25,168 bases of DNA from a virus, in IMG/VR virus record IMGVR_UViG_3300042308_000536, positions 1 to 25,168 of that record; one strand, given 5' to 3'. This document shows, piece by piece, positions 1 through 8,163 of this stretch (position 1 is its first letter; the number at the start of each line of letters is the position of its first letter). The position numbers and the translations under genes were made by a program. The notes beneath the pieces are model-generated. The model was not told where the DNA came from, made no database searches, and saw only the letters and a program-made list of their open reading frames with translations.

Positions 1-126
1 TGTCGTCAATCATTTTCTTGACGACTTTTACACAGAAGTTAAAAACACAACACCTGTTAGAGAAGGTCGTGCAAAAAGAGCCTGGCGCAAAACAGGTAAA
101 TATGATATAACACGTAAGGGCGATAC
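1..126 (+). repeat. Terminal direct repeat, left copy (circle closure)
   Basis: Bases 1-126 are identical to 25041-25166; base 127 (T) differs from 25167 (A). The length is close to the largest k-mer used by common short-read assemblers, so it most likely reflects assembly closure of a circular or permuted genome rather than a biological terminal repeat. Confidence 0.9.
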
Positions 127-253
127 TACTGTTATGAGAAATGACGTTCCATATGTAGGACTTCTAGACGAAGGGTCAAGCAAACAAGCACCAAGAGGCA
201 TGACCGGACCTGCATTCGAAAAATTAAGCAAAAGAAGGTTTAGAAAAATATGA
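1..253 (+). CDS. HK97 gp10-like neck / head-tail joining protein, C-terminal part (gene begins at 24982 across the circle junction)
   Basis: This is the 3' part of a gene cut by the opening of the circle. Reading frame 2 is open from base 2 to the TGA at 251-253, and joins in frame to the ATG at 24982 to give about 103 residues. That length, the basic N-terminal region, the TPVREGRAKRAWRK segment and the 'PYVGLLDEGSS...PRGM' segment before the C-terminus fit the HK97 gp10-like family (neck or minor tail proteins that join the head to the tail tube). The stop overlaps the next start as ATGA (250-253), so translation of the two is probably coupled. Family assignment is from remembered motif pattern and position between the tail tube and tail chaperone genes. 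Confidence 0.75.
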   Translation, partial: VVNHFLDDFYTEVKNTTPVREGRAKRAWRKTGKYDITRKGDTTVMRNDVPYVGLLDEGSSKQAPRGMTGPAFEKLSKRRFRKI

Positions 254-609
254 GCACAGTATTAGATAAAGCAAAATCGCATTTCAGAGAAAAAATTAGC
301 GGCGGATTAAAAGGTCCTGTTGATATCCCAGAGTGGGATTGTCAAGTTTGGTATAAACCAGCAACAAGTTTCCACCAAGAATCAAAAGTTATCGAACTGC
401 AGCAAGCGGGTAAGACAGTCGAGGCTTTAGTTCACACACTAATCAGTCGTGCATTAGATGAAAATGGCAAGCCGATTTTTAAAATCGTTGACAAACATGA
501 TCTAATGCGTAGCGTAGATCCTGCTGTTATATTAAGAGTTATTCAAGCAATGAATGATGAAAATACATATGATGGCGAAAACTTAGAGGAAGTGGCGTTA
601 AAAAACTAA
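250..609 (+). CDS. Tail assembly chaperone (gpG-like)
   Basis: A protein of 119 residues between the neck protein and the tape measure, which is the standard place for the tail assembly chaperone of long-tailed phages. These proteins coat the tape measure while the tube polymerises and are absent from the virion. The second half is mostly helical with charged residues, and the extreme C-terminus is acidic before ending VALKN. Its start overlaps the upstream stop (ATGA). The last sense codons carry a slippery heptamer (600-606) immediately before the TAA at 607-609, and an open -1 frame follows. This is the gpG/gpGT arrangement known from lambda. The call rests mainly on position and the frameshift architecture rather than on sequence motifs. 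Confidence 0.75.
   Translation: MSTVLDKAKSHFREKISGGLKGPVDIPEWDCQVWYKPATSFHQESKVIELQQAGKTVEALVHTLISRALDENGKPIFKIVDKHDLMRSVDPAVILRVIQAMNDENTYDGENLEEVALKN
585..606 (+). promoter_or_regulatory. Programmed -1 frameshift signal: slippery A AAA AAC with upstream SD-like stimulator
   Basis: Positions 600-606 read A AAA AAC with the zero frame set as TTA AAA AAC TAA, so both the P- and A-site tRNAs can re-pair after slipping back one base. An SD-like AGAGGA at 585-590 lies 9 nt upstream, similar to the stimulator of dnaX frameshifting in E. coli. After slipping, the ribosome reads CTA AGA AGC and continues to 770. I could not see a convincing downstream hairpin by eye. Confidence 0.75.
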
Positions 610-770
610 GAAGCGACACCGAGACCATGTTGTTGTTTAGAATTGCACAAGAACTTGGTAAAAGTGTCGAAGAAGTAGCAAATTTTAGTGCCACAGAAAT
701 ACGAGGTTGGAGTGCTTTCTTAACTATTCAATATGAAGAGTCGAAAAAGCAAGCCAATAAAAAACACTAA
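606..770 (+). CDS. Tail assembly chaperone T extension (gpT-like), made as a -1 frameshift fusion to 250-609
   Basis: This is the -1 frame continuation of the upstream chaperone: LRSDTETM, then about 46 more residues (LLFRIAQELGKSVEEVANFS..., ending KKQANKKH) to a TAA at 768-770. The fusion would be about 173 residues. The short domain with an 'ELGKSVEEVANFSATEIRGW' pattern is typical of the T half of tail chaperones, where T binds tail tube subunits and G binds the tape measure. An in-frame ATG at 627 exists but has no good ribosome binding site, which favours expression by frameshifting. It ends 11 nt before the tape measure start. The segment is easily missed because it overlaps no long ORF. 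Confidence 0.72.
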   Translation, partial: LRSDTETMLLFRIAQELGKSVEEVANFSATEIRGWSAFLTIQYEESKKQANKKH

Positions 771-781
771 AGGAATTTCAA

Positions 782-3592
782 GTGGCAAACACCTATGAAC
801 TCATAGTTAAAACTGTAGACCAAAGCAGTAGAGCAATCTCAAATATAGAAAAAAGTTTGGCTTCGTTAGAAAGACGTAGCCAAACTGTTAACACAGTATT
901 ACGTGGTGTTGGTATTGCTATTGCGGCTGTAGTAGGTTCACGTGCATTGGGCAGTGTAATTGAAGTAACCAGCAGATTTGAAGATTTAAGATCAACACTT
1001 TCTACAGTTACAGGAAGTGCAAAAGCAGGCGCTGATGCATTTTCTTTTGTTCAAAGATTTGCAGCCAACACTGCATTCAGTGTCGAAGATTTAACTGAAA
1101 CATACATAAAATTAAGAACATCTGGTATTACTCCTACAGAAAAATTATTAAGAACATTTAGTGATGCTGCAAGTGTGACTACTGACAGAGTAGGATCATT
1201 GCAAGCAATTACTGACTTATTGAGCAGAACTACTGCAGGTGGTTTAGGATTAGAAGACCTTAACAGACTTGCTGATAGAGGCATCCCGGTATTTGATATC
1301 TTACAAGATAAACTTGGTTTAACTAGATTAGAGATTTCTAAGTTTGGTCAAACTGCAGAAGGCGCAACTCAAATTGTTAATGCATTGCTTGAAGGGCTAA
1401 ATGAAAGATTTGGCGGAGCAACTGAAACAAGTTTAAACAACTTAAGTGTATTAACAAGTAACCTGGGTGAATCAATAAACACAGCACTTGCTGCATTTGG
1501 TGAAGGTCTTGCACCAGCACTTAAAGAAGTTATACGTGAATTAACAGCATTCATTAATGGTAATGAAGGTTTCTTTAATCAATTAGGACAATTAGCAGGT
1601 GATGCACTTACTGGTATTGCAAATGGTATTAAATCATTAGCCGGCACATTAGGATTGATAGATCCTGGTGGCTTACAAAGAGCATTGGCTACTGTATTAG
1701 ATGGATTTGCAAGCCTAGCAGAAGGTGTAGCAATTAGTGTTGATGCTTTAGTAAACGGAGTTAAGGCAGGTGCTGTATTGATACAACAAGCGGTTGTAGC
1801 AGTTAGCAGATTATTAAGCACTATCCCAGGTATAGATTTTGAATTTAAAATAGGATTAGAAGGTGAATCATTAGAAGGCACTATTGATAGACTTGCACGT
1901 GAAGCAAGAAGTGCAGATATTGCATTAAGCAATGCAATTGATACAAATCTAATTATTAAACAAGAACAAAAATTAAGAGATATGGAAAGACTTATTGCTG
2001 GTCTTAGATTAGAATTTAGTGATGAACAATTACTGGCTGATCCTGGATTCCAGGATCTTGGTCAACAAGTTATGAGACAACGTAATATAATTGAACAAAT
2101 GTATAAAGATAGAAGTATTTTTATACAAAGAATCGTTGACGAAGAATCACAAAAAATTAGAGATAGTATCGATGCCGGCGAATTATTAATTATAACTCCG
2201 TTTAGTCAAACACCTAGTGGTGTATTAGCGGCAACCCAACCAACTGTTGACGCTATTAGACAACGTGCATCTGAAATTAGAACTGCGGCAGAAGAAACTG
2301 CTAGAATTATTGCTATTCAAGAAGAATTCCCACTATATGATGATGCAATATTACGCAATGCAAGAGGATATGGAATATTATCAGATGCAGCAAGTAATGC
2401 CGCTGCAGCATTAACACCATTCCAGTCAGTATTAGCAACAGTTGATGGTCAGATTGGCACAAATAATGCAAAAGTCGCTGAACTAACTGCAATATTGCGA
2501 GAAGCAAGTGCTGCATTTGCAAATGGTAGCATAAATGCACAACAATATGCTGCAGTTATTGCCAATGTAGGTAATGCTGCTAGTGGGGCTGGTGCAAATC
2601 TTCAAACATTAGAAACAGTTCTTGCAAATGCTATTACCACAGGTCAGCAAAATGCACAAACACAAGAATTGAATGCTGAAGCACTGGCTTATGTTAATGC
2701 TAATAGCGAAAAACTAGGACTTACTGGTGAAGCACTAAAGCAAACACAAATTGCACTAGGTATGGAATTCAAAACCGTAAGTGCTAGTGCTGGTGGTGCT
2801 GCAGAAGCAATCGAAACTGTTACCAGCACATATGAACGTTCTATAAAAGCAATTAAAGATTACGAACTTAATAACAAAAATGTAAGTGGCGCTATGCAAA
2901 GACTTGAAAGTGATTTTACTAGTGGTAAAATCACACTCGAGCAATTCCGTGTTGGTATGGAAGGCATGGGTGCTGGTATGGAAAATATTCAGAATCAAAG
3001 CATTGCAATGGGTCTTACACTTACCGAAGCATTTGCAAGTGCAGGTGATGGTCTTGCTAGAGGACTTGCACGTGGTATTGTTCAAGGCGAAGGTATATTA
3101 GAATCGTTTAAGAACTTTATGTCAAGCATATTTGAAGAAATACTTTATCAAATTATTCAACAAGCATTCATCAAACCATTAGTTGCAAGTTTAACAAGTG
3201 GATTAAGCAGTGCATTCGGTGCATTTGCTTCCGGCGGTGCAGGTGCATTTGCAGGCGGATTGTTCGGCGGCGGTGGATTGTTTAGTTTCTTCGGATCATT
3301 GCTAGGTGGCATATTTGGATTTGCTAACGGTGGTATTGTGCCTGGCTTAAGCACATCAGGCGATAGTGTTCCTGCAATGTTAACACCCGGCGAAGTTGTT
3401 CTAAATAAAGGTCAACAAGCCGCCCTACTAAATGATGGCGTAAATACTGGTGAACCAATCACAGTAAACTTCAACATTAATGCGATTGATACTAGAAGCG
3501 GAACTGAATTTATTCTAAATAATCGTTCACAAATTACTAGTGTTATACAGCAAGCCTATAATAGCAGAGGCAGACAAGGACCGTTAGGATAA
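782..3592 (+). CDS. Tail tape measure protein
   Basis: A protein of 936 residues starting at GTG, with AGGA at 771-774 giving a 7-nt spacing. The N-terminal part has helices and a hydrophobic stretch near residues 40-60. The middle is long and helical with many Ala, Gln and Glu. The C-terminal quarter has a Gly/Phe-rich hydrophobic segment (about 805-855) followed by the GGIVPG...GDSVPAMLTPGEVVL signature, which is common at the C-terminus of tape measure proteins. At the usual 0.15 nm per residue, the inferred tail length is about 140 nm, pointing to a siphovirus. The protein fixes tail length, is threaded through the tube and is ejected on infection. It follows the chaperone genes directly and precedes the tail tip genes. 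Confidence 0.93.
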   Translation: MANTYELIVKTVDQSSRAISNIEKSLASLERRSQTVNTVLRGVGIAIAAVVGSRALGSVIEVTSRFEDLRSTLSTVTGSAKAGADAFSFVQRFAANTAFSVEDLTETYIKLRTSGITPTEKLLRTFSDAASVTTDRVGSLQAITDLLSRTTAGGLGLEDLNRLADRGIPVFDILQDKLGLTRLEISKFGQTAEGATQIVNALLEGLNERFGGATETSLNNLSVLTSNLGESINTALAAFGEGLAPALKEVIRELTAFINGNEGFFNQLGQLAGDALTGIANGIKSLAGTLGLIDPGGLQRALATVLDGFASLAEGVAISVDALVNGVKAGAVLIQQAVVAVSRLLSTIPGIDFEFKIGLEGESLEGTIDRLAREARSADIALSNAIDTNLIIKQEQKLRDMERLIAGLRLEFSDEQLLADPGFQDLGQQVMRQRNIIEQMYKDRSIFIQRIVDEESQKIRDSIDAGELLIITPFSQTPSGVLAATQPTVDAIRQRASEIRTAAEETARIIAIQEEFPLYDDAILRNARGYGILSDAASNAAAALTPFQSVLATVDGQIGTNNAKVAELTAILREASAAFANGSINAQQYAAVIANVGNAASGAGANLQTLETVLANAITTGQQNAQTQELNAEALAYVNANSEKLGLTGEALKQTQIALGMEFKTVSASAGGAAEAIETVTSTYERSIKAIKDYELNNKNVSGAMQRLESDFTSGKITLEQFRVGMEGMGAGMENIQNQSIAMGLTLTEAFASAGDGLARGLARGIVQGEGILESFKNFMSSIFEEILYQIIQQAFIKPLVASLTSGLSSAFGAFASGGAGAFAGGLFGGGGLFSFFGSLLGGIFGFANGGIVPGLSTSGDSVPAMLTPGEVVLNKGQQAALLNDGVNTGEPITVNFNINAIDTRSGTEFILNNRSQITSVIQQAYNSRGRQGPLG

Positions 3593-3595
3593 TCG

Positions 3596-5740
3596 ATGAG
3601 TAACGTTTTTACATACCCAAACAACGCAGGAACAAATTATATAAATCCGACCGACCCGATACTATTGGGTGCGATGGAACGTGCTAATACATTTTTAAAT
3701 GGCGGAAATTCCGCAAGTATACCATATGCAACAGCATATGCTGGAAATAATACAAGAATGTCTGGACTAAGTCCAAGAACACCAGAAAATTTATTAAGCA
3801 TGATTAGTTACAATAGATCATTCTACGGTGTAGCAAGTGGCAGTGGTCAATCAGGATTTCCAAACTATTACAGTGTCTACAATATGCCTAATCTTTATGC
3901 ATATTTTCACGTAATTAAATTTGGATTTGATACTGCAACAACCAATCCAACCGATGGAACATTACGTTTAGGTTGTATTAGAAACAGTTCTACACATACT
4001 GGTTTACCTATAACTGTTGCTTCTACACAAACACATGGTATGGGTAACGCAAGTTTAAAATATACAGATACATACGATAGACAATTTGATTTCTCTGGAT
4101 TTACAGGTGGATATGCTGCACTTAATGGTAACACTTACTATGTAAAAGTTGTGGACGGTCGTTATCTAGATGTTTACACTAATGCTGCTGGCACAAATAT
4201 TGTTAACCCATCGGGCTTTGGCGCTTATAATGGAGATGGGTTTGCAGTTATTGATCAGCCATCTAACGGCCCTTATCAATTAGTCGGCGTAACTTATAGA
4301 GACCAAAGCAACGCACGTTATTACTATTATGACAAAGATCATTACAGCGGCGCTGGTAATGAAGTCGGCTTTCAGTTTGGTGCATATAAAGTAGGTGCTA
4401 GAGCACAATTTTTCGTAAAATCAGGTCAACAAAATACAAGCAGTTTTAGTAGTAATACACCTATCGACCATGGCAGTGTTGCTGAATGGTGGTATGACAG
4501 TGATTTTTATCCACGTGTAACAATTACTTGTAATGGTGATGGACAAGTCTATAATGGTAGCAATGGCTATGTCACTGGAGTTAGTTTCGATCCAGAATTC
4601 TGTGGTCTTATGGATGGCGGCGGCACTAATTCTCTTCCAACACTATATGGTGCTGAATGTTTGATATTACCAGACAATTATGATAGTGATCCACTTGCAG
4701 GTTATAATTTTGCTATTAGTAATATTACACAAGCAAATCCTGGTGTAATAACATTTACAAATAGTGTGTTTACACAAACCGGCGGTCTGAAAACTATCAC
4801 CGGTGTTAGTGGAATGACTCAAATTAACGGCAAGGCAATTTATCTAAAATCAATATCACATAATCAAGCACAAATTTATACAAATTCGGCATTAACAACT
4901 ACACTTGATACAACCGGTTATACTGCTTATACTAGTGGCGGAAGTTTATCAGATTATGATGACAATTACTTTGGTTATGTAAGTGTCTTTAATAACGGCA
5001 ATTGGAGTGGACGTAATCCCACTACACTCGGAGCAGGTAACTTTGCTCCAGGACCGCTAGATCTAAATGCTACTGGTAGTATTGACCAGGTATGGCCTAA
5101 CGTAGTTAAGCCTGCAAAAATTGATTGGAGACTTATTCAACCAACAAGAAAAACATATGGTCAAGATTTAACAAGATATACTAATAGCACTAGTGCATAT
5201 GGTTATAGACTTACATTACAATATAATAATATAAGCAAAGCAAACTGGCGAGTATTTGACGGATTTATAAAATCAATGCGTGGTGCAAGTGCGCCGTTCA
5301 TGTTCTATGCATCAACCGCTGATATGGGATACAATGTATTTGAAACCGATCCAGATACAGTAACAACATGGACAAACACTGTTAGAACTGCAACTACAAA
5401 TAGTGCGGGTGATAGCATGGTGTATTTCTTCGGATTTGCGCCAAACATAACTATATGTGAGGCAAATGATGTATTTTTTAGCACTCACACATACAGAAAC
5501 AACTTTACATACAACAATGTTGGTTTTGCAGGTGGCAGTTTTGGTAGCAATGCTTTTGGAGAAGCAATTATTAGATTTACACACCCACTTAAGAATTCGA
5601 TTGCTGCGTTAAGAACTGACATTCAACCAACAAGTTTATGGAGTGGATTAAATTGTATGCTTTCTGCAGATGAAGTTGAATACGATTGGCATCCAACAGG
5701 TAAGTTTGTAAGTTTCGAAGTATCATTAGATTTAATATAA
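3596..5740 (+). CDS. Large minor tail protein (distal tail / tail tip structural) with two FCCH-like modules
   Basis: A protein of 714 residues starting 3 nt after the tape measure stop. Two internal segments, near residues 170-215 (ALNGNTYYVKVVDG...) and 400-455 (MTQINGKAIYLKS...TAYTSGG), look like copies of the E1 FCCH-like module common in marine phage tail proteins. The C-terminal part (about 500-714; 'AKIDWRLIQPTRKTYGQDL', ending FVSFEVSLDLI) looks like a beta-rich ring-forming tail domain. From its place between the tape measure and the NlpC-type peptidase it probably forms the distal tail ring, with the modules as external decorations. The position matches that of the DUF2460-type distal tail protein of gene transfer agents and related phages, but I cannot confirm that family from motifs. 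Confidence 0.65.
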   Translation: MSNVFTYPNNAGTNYINPTDPILLGAMERANTFLNGGNSASIPYATAYAGNNTRMSGLSPRTPENLLSMISYNRSFYGVASGSGQSGFPNYYSVYNMPNLYAYFHVIKFGFDTATTNPTDGTLRLGCIRNSSTHTGLPITVASTQTHGMGNASLKYTDTYDRQFDFSGFTGGYAALNGNTYYVKVVDGRYLDVYTNAAGTNIVNPSGFGAYNGDGFAVIDQPSNGPYQLVGVTYRDQSNARYYYYDKDHYSGAGNEVGFQFGAYKVGARAQFFVKSGQQNTSSFSSNTPIDHGSVAEWWYDSDFYPRVTITCNGDGQVYNGSNGYVTGVSFDPEFCGLMDGGGTNSLPTLYGAECLILPDNYDSDPLAGYNFAISNITQANPGVITFTNSVFTQTGGLKTITGVSGMTQINGKAIYLKSISHNQAQIYTNSALTTTLDTTGYTAYTSGGSLSDYDDNYFGYVSVFNNGNWSGRNPTTLGAGNFAPGPLDLNATGSIDQVWPNVVKPAKIDWRLIQPTRKTYGQDLTRYTNSTSAYGYRLTLQYNNISKANWRVFDGFIKSMRGASAPFMFYASTADMGYNVFETDPDTVTTWTNTVRTATTNSAGDSMVYFFGFAPNITICEANDVFFSTHTYRNNFTYNNVGFAGGSFGSNAFGEAIIRFTHPLKNSIAALRTDIQPTSLWSGLNCMLSADEVEYDWHPTGKFVSFEVSLDLI

Positions 5741-5749
5741 GGATTTAAA

Positions 5750-6175
5750 ATGTCAGAAGAACAAGAATATACAACCAATGGTTTAGAATTATTTCTAATT
5801 CAACACAGACATGGCGAATTCGAATGGGGATACAACGATTGTAATACATTCATTGTAGAATATGTAGACTTTTTATTAGGAACAAATATTATTAGTGAAG
5901 TTCGTGGGAAGTATTTTAATGCCCGTTCAGCATTAGCATTTGTTCGTAATTATAAGCCTTTAGATGTAGGATTGCAAGAAGCGGGATTTACAAACACTGA
6001 AACACCACAAAATGGTGACATTATAACATTTCTAAGACACGGTTTTGTATGTGGTCATATTGTTGGATTTAATCGTGTTCATAGTATAGATGAACAAGGC
6101 GGATATATTGCTGTTCCTTTAAATCAAGTCGATCTATCACATCCAGATTTAAAGATATGGAGACACAATGGCTAA
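5750..6175 (+). CDS. NlpC/P60-like cysteine peptidase of the tail tip (DUF6950-like)
   Basis: A protein of 141 residues. The segment EFEWGYNDCNTF (Cys31) matches the 'F-x-W-G-x-x-D-C' signature around the catalytic Cys of small phage NlpC/P60-like proteins. NGDI (88-91) and GHIVGF with His103 fit the downstream strand and catalytic His. An RGKYFNARSA segment lies between them. Such proteins sit in the tail tip, where the fold helps cross or remodel peptidoglycan during entry. This is the only candidate cell-wall hydrolase I see in the genome. The ATG follows AAGGATTTAAA, and the 3' end overlaps the next gene by 8 nt (6168-6175). Confidence 0.72.
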   Translation: MSEEQEYTTNGLELFLIQHRHGEFEWGYNDCNTFIVEYVDFLLGTNIISEVRGKYFNARSALAFVRNYKPLDVGLQEAGFTNTETPQNGDIITFLRHGFVCGHIVGFNRVHSIDEQGGYIAVPLNQVDLSHPDLKIWRHNG

Positions 6176-6728
6176 TCGTGGTATGAATGCTGCAACTCAA
6201 ACAGAAGTTGCAAAACAAAATATAACAAGTTTTGAATTATTAGAAATAGTATTAGATGCTGCAACATATCGCTACACAAATGGTCCTTGGAATGTATCAT
6301 ATGGTGGAAATACCTACGAAGCATTAGGTAATTTCTTAGGGTTTAGTGAAATTCAAGAAAACACACAGATGCAAATTGCTGAAGTAACCATAACACTCAC
6401 AGGTTTAAAAGCAGACAGCATTAACTTCTTTGCAAGCACTGATTTTATCGATAGAACTGTCAGAATTTATAGACAATTATGGAATGATACATCAGGTGTT
6501 GTAGGAACTTATAAAATATTTGAAGGACGCTTTAAAAGTGCTGCATTAGAAGATAGTGGAGATACTATTACTGTAGGAGGCGTGGCATCAAATCAATTTG
6601 TCGATTTTGAACGTATCGCAGGAAGACTAACTAATGATGATGACCAGCAATATCACTATCCAAATGATCGCTTTTTCGAATTCTCTCATGAAGTCTTGAA
6701 AGACGTTAAGTGGGCACCACCAAGTTAA
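6168..6728 (+). CDS. Tail hub / baseplate protein (DUF2163-like)
   Basis: A protein of 186 residues overlapping the peptidase gene by 8 nt, so probably translationally coupled. It is beta-rich, with FELLEIVLDAATYRYTNGP near the N-terminus and a C-terminal 'RIAGRLTNDDDQQYHYPNDR...F' segment ending in DVKWAPPS. The GR-x-TN-x-x-x-QQ-x-x-x-P-x-D pattern recurs in tail hub proteins encoded next to the NlpC-type peptidase and the central tip protein. Probable role: connecting the distal tail ring to the tip. The family name is a best guess; the structural role is supported by order (tape measure, distal tail, peptidase, hub, tip). Confidence 0.62.
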   Translation: MANRGMNAATQTEVAKQNITSFELLEIVLDAATYRYTNGPWNVSYGGNTYEALGNFLGFSEIQENTQMQIAEVTITLTGLKADSINFFASTDFIDRTVRIYRQLWNDTSGVVGTYKIFEGRFKSAALEDSGDTITVGGVASNQFVDFERIAGRLTNDDDQQYHYPNDRFFEFSHEVLKDVKWAPPS

Positions 6729-6741
6729 GAAGGAATAAAAA

Positions 6742-8154
6742 ATGCCATTCGCATTACCAATTTTAGGGGGCATAGGAGCGGGCGTTGCCGGATTCTTTGG
6801 CGTCTCATTACTCGCAACATCACTTACTGCAATATTAATCGGAGGTGTCATCGTAGTTGGTGCATCATTGTTGATGAGAAAAATGATGTCTCGTCAACAA
6901 GCAGATCCCGGTATGCTTATTAACAAAAATAGTAACAACGACCCTATTCCAATAGTTTATGGCGAACGCCGTGTTGGTGCTACAAGAACATTTGTTAGAA
7001 GTGCAGGCGCAACAGGTGGTGCCGGTCACGAATATTTGCATATTGTTTATACAATTTGTGAAGGACCTATCCAAAGTATACAAAAGATTTATTTTAATGA
7101 TGTTGAAGTATGGGATGTATCGACCGGCATTGCAACAAGTGCAGGCGAAGATAATATTAACTATACTGGATTATTAGAAATTACTAATCACTTAGGCAGC
7201 ACTACAGAAACTGCTGATGCAAATCTAGTTGCAAGATTCCCTAGTGAATGGACTTCAAACCATAGAGGCAGAGGTATTGCTTACAGTTATATTCGTATGA
7301 AGTATAATAGAGATGCATTTGGCGGATTGCCAACTGTTACGTTCTTAGTTCGTGGTCGTAAAGTAAGAGATGTGGACAATACAGGTGCTGCAGAAGCATA
7401 CAGCACTAACCCTGCAAATATACTTTATGATTATCTAACACATCCAATATATGGTCGTGGCTTCCCTGCTAGTCTCATAGACATTACAAGTTTCCAGGAT
7501 GCTAAAGATTATTATAATTTGACACATACTTATTTAGGAGCCGCCAAATATACAATTAATGGCGCACTCGCATCAGATGATAATACGTATGATAACGTTC
7601 AAAAAATACTTGCATCATGTAACTCTGCATTAATCTTCTCAAATGGTGTTTATAAGTTGCTTCCTTTCAAAGTTGCAAACTCCACAGATACAATTACTGA
7701 TAGTCACATTGTAGATAGTTGGAGCATGAGTTTTGGAGATAAGACTCGTAGATTTAATACCATACGTGTTTCTTTTGCTAATATTGAAGATGACTACCAA
7801 CAAGGTGCAATTACTGTCGATAATTCTACTTTTAAAGCAGATGACAATAACTTATTGCTTAAAAAAGATATTAACTTTGATTTAGTAGTAGATCCAGATA
7901 GAGCAAAATTGTTAGCATATGAATTATTGATGCAAAGTCGTTATCAAACCACAATCGAATTAACATTGCCTCACGTAAAACAAACATTAGAACCAATGGA
8001 TGTTATAACATTCGAACATAGTCAAATCACCGATCAAGTGCCTACATTATATCGAGTATTAGACATTCAATTACGTAGTGATGGCACTGTTAAAATTATT
8101 GCACAAGAATACAATGCTGCAGTTTATACCGAAGTCGATCCAGATACATTATAA
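6742..8154 (+). CDS. Central tail tip / host-specificity protein (J-like, phage-tail_3 type)
   Basis: A protein of 470 residues. The N-terminus (about 4-45) is strongly hydrophobic and glycine-rich, as in tip proteins that may insert into the membrane during ejection. It is followed by 'NDPIPIVYGERRVGAT', a classic J-type opening, and by 'NPANILYDYLTHPIYGRG' (about 223-240), which is diagnostic of the phage-tail_3 central tip family. The C-terminal part (after about 350) is beta-rich and ends TEVDPDTL. It is much shorter than lambda J (over 1100 residues), so receptor binding is probably left to the separate fibres at 8164 and 14448. The start is preceded by AAGAAGGAAT. Confidence 0.85.
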   Translation: MPFALPILGGIGAGVAGFFGVSLLATSLTAILIGGVIVVGASLLMRKMMSRQQADPGMLINKNSNNDPIPIVYGERRVGATRTFVRSAGATGGAGHEYLHIVYTICEGPIQSIQKIYFNDVEVWDVSTGIATSAGEDNINYTGLLEITNHLGSTTETADANLVARFPSEWTSNHRGRGIAYSYIRMKYNRDAFGGLPTVTFLVRGRKVRDVDNTGAAEAYSTNPANILYDYLTHPIYGRGFPASLIDITSFQDAKDYYNLTHTYLGAAKYTINGALASDDNTYDNVQKILASCNSALIFSNGVYKLLPFKVANSTDTITDSHIVDSWSMSFGDKTRRFNTIRVSFANIEDDYQQGAITVDNSTFKADDNNLLLKKDINFDLVVDPDRAKLLAYELLMQSRYQTTIELTLPHVKQTLEPMDVITFEHSQITDQVPTLYRVLDIQLRSDGTVKIIAQEYNAAVYTEVDPDTL

Positions 8155-8163
8155 GGACCAAAA

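Noticed and set aside
1-126. Biological terminal redundancy (direct terminal repeat as in T7-like phages)
   Set aside because: The 126-base length and the single mismatch at the very end fit an assembly k-mer overlap; the repeat lies inside a gene rather than at a plausible genome end.
2756-3085. Leftward ORF antisense to the tape measure gene (Cys/Thr-rich)
   Set aside because: Composition is the mirror of the tape measure codons, with no ribosome binding site; a shadow frame. The same applies to the other antisense ORFs in the structural genes.
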